A DNA stretch of 64,000 nt from Tenrec ecaudatus. Its lineage: Eukaryota; Chordata; Mammalia; Afrosoricida; Tenrecidae. Both the position numbers and the translations under genes were made by a program. Shown in pieces: positions 55,561 to 64,000 of this stretch (position 1 is its first letter; each line of letters opens with the position of its first letter). The stretch spans positions 122,557,525 through 122,621,524 of the forward strand of contig NC_134539.1 of NCBI RefSeq assembly GCF_050624435.1, read 5' to 3'. Below the pieces are notes generated by a model that was given only the letters and a program-made list of their open reading frames with translations, had not been told where the DNA came from and made no database searches.

Positions 55561-56109
55561 TGTCCTGTTTCCCTCCCTGTCCCTGCCCAAGTCCAGTTCA
55601 ACTTTCACCATCAATTCAAATGCCATCTCGTCACACCTATCCTCACCCTTGTTAGCAATTGTTTTCTTTCCTCTGGCATTCACTTTAATCGAGTCATCTG
55701 CATGCACGCTGCCTGCTTTCTGAGCTCGGCTACTGGAGGGAGATCACTGACTTTGGCTCTTGCCTTCAGCACCTTAAGCTCAGAAGGGACTTAAAAAGCA
55801 CACCAAATCCATGCCTGCACTCCCCCTTTATGTGGTTAATGCAGCCCTAATTATCTCACAGGGTTATGAAAGATCAAATAAAATTCAAGATGTGAAAGTA
55901 CTTTGATATTAAAAAAAACCCTGTACAAATAGAAATTGTTTTGTAACCATAATTATAGCAGTGACCACTCTGGGAAGCTGCCCACACAGGGACGCCAGGT
56001 ACAGAGCTGGCTTCCCAACTCTGCTCTAGTGTAGCAGAAAGGGCGTTCTACTACTTCAGTGGCCCGGGTTTTCTGTCTCCTTTTCCATCACGTACCTGTG
56101 GCAGCAATG

Positions 56110-56290
56110 ATCACTGCAAAACAGAGGTGGAGTCACAATGCCCAGGTCTGAATCCCCCCGCCCCGCTCTGCCACCTCTGACCTGACAGATGACTCTGTCT
56201 TAACTTTCTCACGGGCTGTTGTGAGAATGAATCAATGTATGTGTGGCACGGTTCTGATCAAGGGCCGGTCGCCGCAATGGGTCAAGGTTA
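56110..56290 (+). repeat. MIR SINE fragment
   Basis: 'tctgacctgacagatgactc', 'gggctgttgtgagaatgaat' and 'gtgtggcacggtt' match the MIR 3' half. Confidence 0.55.
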
Positions 56291-58140
56291 GACGAATCCA
56301 TCGAGCTTCCTGGTAGCTGCCATGTTATCAAGATTCCTGGTAGTTCCTCTTGATTATTGGCAAACAGTATGGTGTACACAGAAGACGCCATGGAGGGGAC
56401 AGGGCACCAGGAAGGCCTTGAGAATGAGGTCCCAACGAAGTGACGTTTGTCAGAGAAGACCTGGCTCCTCTGAGAAAGATTCAGTATCTGTCACACGAGA
56501 ACTGCCACGCTGGTGAGTCGGGCACTGAGAAAAGAAAGCAGCAAGAGGCCTGCTCTGGTTATTCTTGGGCCTTATCTGCTTAACCAAGAGGCTGAGGACA
56601 GGGAGTCAAGCTCCATCCGGCAGGAAACTGAACCTGAGCCATTTGTTTCCAGCTCGGTGAGGGGTCAAAGATGACAACAGTGATCCAAACAGTTGTTCCC
56701 CACTCTCAGAGAAGGACGGGGCTGTCCCTTCTCCCAAATCCGATTTCCACTGGAGACAACACAGGCAACGTCTCTGTCACGTGATCTGTGTGGAGGGGAA
56801 ATGCCACATTGGGGTGGGCGTTCTAGCTTAAAACCAAAGGTGTGCAGAATGAGCCCCACTCCCCCCGAGAATTCAGGGGAGTGATTTCCAATGCAAACAG
56901 ACGGAGGACGAGGTGCAGGAGAACTGGAGCATGTCCAAGCACACCCTGTGTCCCCTGAGTCATCTGGAAACGGTTAACCAATAGGTCGGACACCTGGACT
57001 GATTACCTCTGAAGGGGATTTCCACACAAACCCTGCCGGGCAATATCCTCCACCTCTTCCTTCCCAAACAATGCAATCCAGTCACACCTGCTCTGAAGTG
57101 TGCCCCAAAGATGCCAACTTTCCTGTCTGCTGAGAGGCTGCCTCAGTTATAGCAGCAACTGCTGCTGACACGAGGTAACAGGAGCCAAGCAATGTTGCTT
57201 TTTAAACACTTACTTTGAATTAAGAGGCGCAGCTGCCCGGTGTTTGAAAAAGCCACACGTTGTGGATCTGGCAGCCAAGCCTTTTCAGCTGTGCTCCGCA
57301 TCTCTTCCCGCGGAGCCAGCCAGCCAATTGCAAGGGACTCTGGGCCAGGCTCCTGACGAGAGAATTCGAATTCCACTTCTTAAATGACACCAGGATATTT
57401 GGATGAAGAGTGGGGCCATCTAAAATATTTCCCCCCTTTTAATTTAGAATCAACACCCACACAACACACTGCAAGGCTAGTGGGTCAAAGAGAATGAGCC
57501 AACAGTTGGCACCTGTTTCTCCCAACCCCATGCGATTCTAAAGGAAGTGAGTAAGCAGCTACACAGAACAGGTTTTTGTCTAATCCCTTTTAAGAGTACT
57601 GGTTAAATATGCAAATACGTGTAGATTACTCTATGCCAGCCCAGGCCTCACCCAAGGCAAATGTATTACCTCAAGTGAACTTGGCTCTGTTGGGAGGGGT
57701 GGGGAGGGGCAGGAAGCAGAGCCCCAGTCCACCAGACACAAGACTTTCCCAGGCACATTCTGTGCGGCCCCTACCCACCTTGTTTCGTAAAAACCCAGGG
57801 AAGCCTGAAGGCCTTCGCCTGGTTGATGGCAGTTAGAGCGAATGATCCTGGGCTTTCATAAATCGCTTCAATGTTTTCATTTTAAGCAATGAACTATGAA
57901 TGTTCTGTTTATTTTCTATCAGGAATTAGATTTTCTGGTATACTGAGGAAGATTTTGCATATCATCTAATGAAAATTCCCAAACCTATTTATTCAGTAAA
58001 TCTTATTGGTTATTATTGTTGCTTCTCTAACATCGCATTGAGCTTTTTTTTTTTTTTTTTTTAAACACAGCACTCTATGTTTTGGGTATTTCTACTTCAT
58101 ACTGGTCTTGACTAGATGAGAGGTTTTTTTTTAAAGCGCT

Positions 58141-58412
58141 CGTTCCCCCTGGGGGAATGGACAGCAGTAAAGTGGGTGAAGGGAGACGTTGGACAGTGTA
58201 AGATATGACAGAATTACAATTTATACATTATCAAGGGTTCATAAGGGAGGGGGTACCTGGGAGGGAGGGCAAAAATGAGCTGATACCAAGGGCTCAAGCA
58301 GAAAGCAAATGTTTTGAGAATGAGGATGGCAACAAATGTACAAATGTGCTTGACACCATGGACTATGTATGGTTTGTGATAAGAGTTACATGAGCCCCCA
58401 TTGAAAAAAAAA
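58141..58412 (+). repeat. family A 3' fragment
   Basis: 'gttccccctgggggaatgga', purine tract 'aagggagggggtacctggga', end 'tgagcccccattgaaaaaaa'. The terminal AATAAA has been altered to ATTGAAA. Confidence 0.7.
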
Positions 58413-60338
58413 AAGCTTTTGGTCTTATCAACAAAGTTATCAACTGTTAATTACTGTTCTTCTTCTAACTTTTTACTTAGTCTACATGTGTGACAGAGTA
58501 TACAGTATCTAACCCCAAACAAGGACCATATGTTTAAGAGATTAACCCATTTTTGTTTTCCGGAATGACTACTGTCACATTATTACATGATTGATTAGCA
58601 GTCTTTTTCATGAATTAAAACGGAAACATTGTACTATTTTATCTGATTTAACCTCAATGGAGAGACTTGTCCATGTCTCTCCATTTTTATAGCTGAATCA
58701 TTTCTCAAGGTCACATAAATAGAAGACATGTAGATCATCAACATGGAGGCAAATGGGTTTCGAAATGCGGGAAAACGGACACATCACCCCGGGTGAACAC
58801 TGGCTTCCTGGGACCTGACTCAGGACCCCTGGGTGTCAGAGAACTATGCGCCACTGGGATTTCCACGTGTCTTTCCAGACTCACACCTCAACAGGCCCCA
58901 ATTACCTACCATCCCTTTGAAACACTAGTGAGCGTGAGCTAACTCGGCATAGGGGCTTCTCTCAGTGTGGAGGAGGGCCATGGTATTTTCTTTGGCTTAC
59001 CCTATGTCCCCAACTAGCCACTGTTGACTTGAATGATCAGTGAAAATACACTCATGCTGTTCTGTGAAAGAGCGCCTGGGGCACGGGATGAACTTGTGTA
59101 GGAGCAAGTGCTTTATCTGCTTAATTAACAAGGATATTTTAAGAAACTTCCTATGTATTTGCCTTGTCAGTTTCTGGTTGCTGAAAGAGAACGTGGGTAG
59201 GTGGCCACTATCCAAATGAGGCCAGTCTCCTTTACTTTCAATCAGCTTCACCATCTTCCCCAGTTCTGTAAACAGAACAGTGAAAATGGTGGGAAAACAG
59301 GCCCGGCACATTCTCACGTGTGGTAACTGCGCTGAAGGGGAAACACCTCCGTGTATAAAGCATAGACTGGATCGATGTGGTGGAGTGCTTGGTGCTCACG
59401 GAGTTGGGCATGATAGAAACATGGCAGACGTTGTTTAAGGCACAAGGTGAAATTTATACAAAGTAGAAGTACAAAAAAAAAGTACAAAAAGAACTCGCCC
59501 CCCCCCAAACCAAAACAAAACAAAGCAACTCCCAGCCACCACCACCCCCTTTTATTTGCCGAGATGTCAAGCCATGCATTTGCAAACGTCCTGGTCTCCG
59601 TCAGCTGGGATCAACTGGGGTGTGAGTGTACAATGGGACAGACACAGAATCAGAGCCGAAAAGCAGCACACTGCTCCGGCTGGGCTTACTCACTCAGACA
59701 TTTGATGGAAGACAGAAAGAGCTGCTCACAATTTTTTTTTTAAAAACAAATCCATTGGAAAGATAGTAAATAAATGAGTAAATTATAAGTCAAATGCAGT
59801 GATCTAGTTTTTCTTTTTCTAGCACTCTAACGTAAAAAGAGATTTACCAAAGATTTTGTGGAAACAGTACACTTCCTATTTGCTCTCCTCTTTCCTTTCT
59901 TCAGGACAAACACCAAATAACGTGCAGGTGAAGGAGAAGAAACATGGCAACTGCAGGCTGACTAGAAACTTAGTGCACCACGAGAAGAACTCGGCGGGGT
60001 CTGAAAACCATTTGTTCATAGGAATCTACTGAAATAAAGCACTTGGACATGGCCTCAAGTTACTCCAAGTAACAGTCATATGCTGAGTCCTTGGTGGGGA
60101 GAAAGAAAGATGGTTAAGGAAGCAATCACTTTTCTAAAACCCTCAAGGCAAGTCACTTGTCTTTCCACAAAGGTGGTAACTTTTCCTTCGTTCATTTGGA
60201 GTCACGGTTCTCCCTCGACACCGCTGCCACAGTGACATCAGATGCTACTGGACACAGGGCCAGAGCTTTCCCTCCTACACCACGATGCTCGGTCATGTTG
60301 GAAAAACAGTAACATTTGATATGGATGGTCAGATGAAA
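58413..60338 (-). other. region downstream of MIR21
   Basis: Probably the 3' part of pri-miR-21 and then intergenic DNA. An AATAAA on the minus strand at about 59549-59554 is a candidate end signal. I recognise no coding exon or repeat of note. Confidence 0.4.
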
Positions 60339-60348
60339 GATACCAAGA

Positions 60349-60420
60349 TGTCAGACAGCCCATCGACTGCTGTTGCCATGAGATTCACCAGTCAACATCA
60401 GTCTGATAAGCTACCCGACA
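60349..60420 (-). ncRNA. MIR21: microRNA-21 precursor
   Basis: The minus strand gives the 72-nt miR-21 hairpin. The 5p arm occupies 60392-60413 (seed AGCTTAT, identical to the deeply conserved miR-21-5p as I know it). The 3p arm is 60355-60375, with CAACAGCAGTCGATGGGCTG like the mouse form (human has CAACACCAG). The loop has GACTGGTGAATC, one base from the usual GACTGTTGAATC. Pairing extends outward to 60339 and 60430 (GATACCAAGATG against AGTTGGTAC). miR-21 is processed from a Pol II pri-miRNA and represses targets such as PTEN and PDCD4 (known). It lies about 1.2 kb downstream of the VMP1 stop, same strand. Confidence 0.98.
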
Positions 60421-61641
60421 AGTTGGTACAGCCATGCAGATGTCACGATGGGAGGCAGACAGACACGGAGGGAGGATTGGATTGAACACACGGGGCAGTG
60501 CTGCCCTCTGAAATACAGCTCTATTCTCCACCCAATGCTGGTCTCAATTTTCCTAAAGGAAAAAACTGAAATTGTTATTTTCTTCCCAAGCAAATAAAAA
60601 TGACTAGGTTCAACCAGTAGTAACATGCCAAAGGAGAGAGAAATCACATAGCATATAAGTATGAAACACAAAAAGGAAAGAAAATGGGTCATAAAAGTAA
60701 ACTTCTATGCCTGTTAAAACTAGAGTATACACTGAGCTATTAATTTTAATATGAGAATGATAGATTTCTCAATGTTTTCAGAAACGAAAATCCCGCTTGC
60801 AGGCCACTCCCACAGGCTGCCAGCACAGCAGCAGTGCACAGCTGCCTAATTCCACAACACAAGCTGCCCCTGGTGCTGGCTCTTCCATGCATAGAGAGGA
60901 CTAAGAAATCCTTATTGGAAGTGGACTTGGCAAGGCTGTCATTCGGCTAGTAGAAGCTAAGGAAGTGAAAAATCAAACCAGACACGATTTTGGAATGATC
61001 AAAGATGTCTTTATAAAGTTTTTCTTGACTTCATTCTAAATATACAGAATAAAAAATGGCGTCAGCTCATTCGTGAGACACCAACCAGATTTTCCTTATA
61101 CTGTTTCAAAATTTAACGATCAGTTTCCCCAGAGGGTGTGCAATGCATCATAAAATGGCCTTTTTTTGAGGGTGGGAGGGGAAGGTTGGGCAGGATGGCA
61201 TATTAAATTTTACCATGATAGACATGCAAGACTGTTAACCAATCTAATTTATATACATTTTGATGAATTAGAAAAAAAAGAAAGCAATCATTGGACAAGC
61301 TAAAAAGCTTGACATACTTATGAACTTTGCGGGTGGGGTGGTGGGAATTCTCTAATTGTACTATGAGGGCCTTTTTAAAGGAAGGGATAGAGGCCAGTTT
61401 CTGTTAGGTTTGCTGCTGAACATCACACTCCACCCTAATAAAATACAACTTGGATTGACTTAGGGCGGATACCTTACCTTAAAAAACAAAGGAAAAGTTA
61501 TGTCAGTGCAAAATATGGACTAAACGGCGTTTAAAAACTGATAGAGGCTGGAAAGGAGAACGTCCCTTCCTGGTCTGCAGTCCTCCCAGTGTAAGGCAGG
61601 ACTCAGCCACGCTAATTTCTGCAGTTATAATTTTTCTCTGC
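60421..61641 (-). other. VMP1 3' UTR and pri-miR-21 body
   Basis: Minus-strand sequence between the VMP1 stop (61642) and the miR-21 hairpin. I saw no canonical AATAAA on the minus strand here. One ATTAAA at 60745-60750 is the best VMP1 poly(A) signal candidate. It is largely repeat-free, in contrast with the rest of the window. Confidence 0.6.
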
Positions 61642-61785
61642 TTATTTTGTTTTTTCCTCGGAGTTCAACCGCTGTTGGATTCGTTTGGCATAGCTTTGTG
61701 CCATGGAGTTAATGATGGACAGGATGAAGTAACACACCATGACTACAACCAACTTCTCAAACATCCAGGACAACCAGTTTTCTCC
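61642..61785 (-). CDS. VMP1: vacuole membrane protein 1, last coding exon
   Basis: The minus strand encodes [20 protein letters not shown] then [20 protein letters not shown] and NSEEKTK, then TAA: 47 codons plus stop, phase-0 acceptor CTTGCAG. This is the C-terminus of VMP1, an ER multi-pass DedA/VTT-domain lipid scramblase required for autophagosome formation (known). [14 protein letters not shown] is the last membrane segment, followed by the basic cytosolic AtgD tail that binds Beclin 1. Confidence 0.97.
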   Translation of the reverse strand, partial: GENWLSWMFEKLVVVMVCYFILSIINSMAQSYAKRIQQRLNSEEKTK

Positions 61786-62887
61786 CTGCAAGAGAAGAAA
61801 ATGCAGAACAATCCAACAAAGAAAGGTCTCATTAGTTCAGGAGCGGGGGGCGGGGGGGGGGGTATCTATGATGAGTTCATGAAAAGAAAACAGATTCTGC
61901 AACATTTTTGGCCTATTGCTCTTTTCAGAAAATTAAAAAAATATATATTCAGCACCACCCTGGCAATGACAAACGTTTGCACTCTAACAGCCCACAATCC
62001 CGGACAAGGCTTATGTATCTGCTTCTGCAGCAGCCCCCCCCCCCCCACACTTTGGGACACACTGGTCTAGAGAACCTAAAAACACACAGGCTGAGTCCGC
62101 ATCCTGTCCTGAAGACCACACGAGGACCCACCCGTCCTCCAGCAGATTTTGGCAAAGGAGGGGTCAGAGCTATTTTCTTTCCTTAGAGCTGCAGTATTGT
62201 GAGCAACCTTCAAAGGACGATTCTGAAATCGTATTGGGTCAAGTGACGGCAGTAATAGCCGCATGAAGAGCTTAACAACACACACACACACCCTACGCCC
62301 CCCCCCCCTTCCGATTCCCCATGCCACGGCCTCTGGTGCTCGTGAGGCCCCCCACCATAAAACTGTGTCAACAGAAAAGGCAGCCTGAGAGCCTCAGTTA
62401 GGATTGTTTAAGCTTTAAGCTCAGCTATGGTAAGTGCCTTGGTCCATAAACATGATTATCCTTCCATCTCCCCAAAGAAAAGTAAATAGAAGATGAAGGC
62501 TGATATTCAAGTGATTTCATGAAGTTCAATATTTTGTTGTGTTGTAAATATAAAATTTAAATCTCGTTGGGGAGTATGTCCTGAAACCTAATTAATTTCT
62601 CATCCATTACCTTATCACTTAAAGTAAAAGCAATAGTTTATTCTATTTATCAATCTTTGCCATTAGTCCTCACTTTGTTTGGAGAACTTGCCCCAAACCC
62701 AACCTACTCTGTTCTGTTTTAAGACTAAGACTCCCAGCAGAGAGTAAATCGAGCTTCAGACTCTGTAAAGGCAGGGGGGACAAACAAAACTCACTCCTCT
62801 CAGTCCACACACTCAAAGGAAAGTCTTTTTGCCTGAAACTGCTCAGGGGTTGGGGGAAGGGAGGAAGGGGATGAAACAAGGTCTCAC
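61786..62887 (-). other. VMP1: VMP1 last intron
   Basis: 1.1 kb with homopolymer C and G runs (61848-61861, 62034-62046, 62300-62309) and a short (CA)n at 62277-62291. No repeat family or RNA gene was recognised. Confidence 0.8.
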
Positions 62888-62990
62888 CTGTGGGGTGCCC
62901 ATTTCACTTTTGTGGTGAAGTTTTTGCCGCTGAGCTTCCAAGTACTCCTGGAACGGCTTCTGCAGAGAAGGACCTATGCCAGGGACAGCG
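62888..62990 (-). CDS. VMP1: VMP1 penultimate coding exon
   Basis: 103 nt: one base plus 34 codons encoding [20 protein letters not shown] then [14 protein letters not shown]. Acceptor GTTTCCAG, donor CAG|GTGAGA. It joins in phase 0 to the last exon (GTPQ-GENW). The amphipathic, charged stretch is a cytosolic or lumenal loop before the last membrane segment. Confidence 0.96.
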
Positions 62991-64000
62991 CTGGAAACAG
63001 GGTGCAGTGGCCCAAGGAAGAAGAGACATTTGGGAAGAAAAGTAGAAAGTTCATTAAAGAAAATTCACTTACCGCCTGGTCTTAAAAAAAAAAAAAAAAA
63101 GCAGAGGTTGTAGAGGAGAAGGGATAAAATACAATATTCAGCAGAGCTGGCGAGATTCTGTGACCCCTTTTTATAAAAGCACAGAAAAATCCCTTCTTCC
63201 AACACCCCTTTAAAGGAGAAAAGCCTCTCCTTGTTTGGGGGAAGCTAGGAGCTTCCTGGCTAGAGCCCCTTCCAGCAGGAGCTTCTCCTGGGTGAGGCCA
63301 GCTGAGCTGAAGGAAGCTGCACACTGGCGTGACACGAGGAATTAAAATGAATGACTTCTGAGAAGTCCCACATTTATCACCACCGGTTCCTGTAAGAGCT
63401 GGTTTGAACCGATTAATAAGGAAATGACTTATGCTTGTGTCATCCCTAGTTAAAAAAGAAACTGCCTGCCCTCTCCCCACTGGTCCCATCTTCTCAGAGG
63501 GGGCGGGCCTTTCTCAATCTAAGTCCTTATTAGGACAATCTGTGCGTCATCTTTATTCAAAAAGAATGTATTAGCAAATTTGAGAGGCACCTCCCCCAGG
63601 TCAGAAGTCAGTGATTAACAAAGGAACAAAGAAGGAACTGTGAAGGCTGACTCATTCCCGGTTCATGGTAGGTGATCTGCAGAGACTGCAGGACATTACT
63701 AAACAATCTGATCTGAGATGGCTGGAGACGGAGCTTCCCCCAGCAGCTCCCTCTCACCCACAACACTGGGGCAGGCCTTCGAAACGGGTCTGGCAACGGC
63801 GACTACTTGCTGGCAGGCAGGGTTTATACAAATGTATCTGTACAGTGTGCGTGTCTATCTAGTTTTTCATCTGTCACAGCAGGGCTCCTGCAGCATCCCT
63901 TTCTCCTGGGGTCTGCCAAAGGTATTGGAAGTCTCTCGGCAGCGCCGCGCCTCCCCTTTTAGAATACGGCGTTAGCTTTCTGTTAGAAAAAATAGAGGCA
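62991..64000 (-). other. VMP1: VMP1 intron upstream of the penultimate exon (part)
   Basis: Contains the predicted pri-miR-21 promoter. No further VMP1 exon was recognised up to the window edge. Confidence 0.75.
63425..63654 (-). promoter_or_regulatory. predicted intronic pri-miR-21 promoter
   Basis: About 3.0-3.3 kb upstream of the hairpin, on the minus strand, are a perfect AP-1 site TGAGTCA (63648-63654), AP-1/CRE-like TGACGCA (63543-63549), a perfect CArG box CCTAATAAGG (63525-63534) and AP-1-like TAAGTCA (63425-63431). In human, pri-miR-21 starts in the corresponding VMP1 intron roughly 3.4 kb upstream, under AP-1 and SRF sites (published miPPR-21). Position plus motifs support orthology. 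Activity is inferred. Confidence 0.7.

Larger units (their letters stand above)
53990..58140. other. intergenic, low in young repeats
   Basis: 4.1 kb with only old or short repeats: L2 (55140-55320), sense AfroSINE (55390-55560) and MIR (56110-56290). No coding exon was recognised. Confidence 0.6.

Noticed and set aside
60285-60485. 66-codon plus-strand frame over the miR-21 hairpin
   Set aside because: It is antisense to MIR21 and its sequence is simply the hairpin complement.

Overview
This is mammalian nuclear DNA, almost certainly from an afrotherian and most likely a tenrec (Echinops-like). AfroSINE-type tRNA-derived SINEs are scattered throughout, and at least three hAT transposons carry the SPIN/URR1-type termini (CAGCGGTTCTCAACC...) with 8-bp target duplications. 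SPIN is known from tenrec but not from most placentals. The species call is inference; the repeat types are read from the sequence.

The single-copy genes are those of human 17q23, seen in reverse: RPS6KB1 - TUBD1 - MIR21/VMP1. Positions 1-10643 are the start of RPS6KB1 intron 1 (minus strand). Its first coding exon is 10644-10784, with the alternative p85/p70 starts and the TOS motif. A CpG-rich head-to-head promoter follows (about 10.23-11.24 kb), carrying seven same-strand CATGCG (NRF1-like) motifs. TUBD1 (delta-tubulin) is complete on the plus strand: eight coding exons between 12151 and 41528. All junctions are canonical GT-AG, the summed coding length is 1362 nt, and the product is 453 aa plus stop. 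From 42 to 58 kb is repeat-rich intergenic DNA. The microRNA gene MIR21 lies on the minus strand at 60349-60420. The last two coding exons of VMP1 are at 61642-61785 and 62888-62990 (minus). The rest of the window is VMP1 intron, with a cluster of AP-1-like sites and a CArG box about 3.0-3.3 kb upstream of the miR-21 hairpin, where the pri-miR-21 promoter is known in human.

Most of the remaining DNA is transposon-derived: old L1, L2 and MIR; RTE/BovB-like LINE relics; AfroSINEs; a Tigger-like element; SPIN copies; and a young repeat family with a G-rich purine tract, a terminal AATAAA and a poly(A) tail (here 'family A'). Family A fragments have 9-17 bp target duplications, so L1-type machinery probably moves them. 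Two tail-only copies share a composite structure and look like a short non-autonomous retroposon. One family A insert ends 39 nt upstream of a TUBD1 splice acceptor, and an RTE relic appears to supply the polypyrimidine tract of another.

The biology is ordinary for the locus: a cell-growth kinase and a centriole tubulin share a promoter region, and an autophagy/lipid scramblase gene hosts an oncogenic microRNA with its own internal promoter. I found no unknown protein-coding system. The most unusual material is the transposon layer and the promoter motif cluster.
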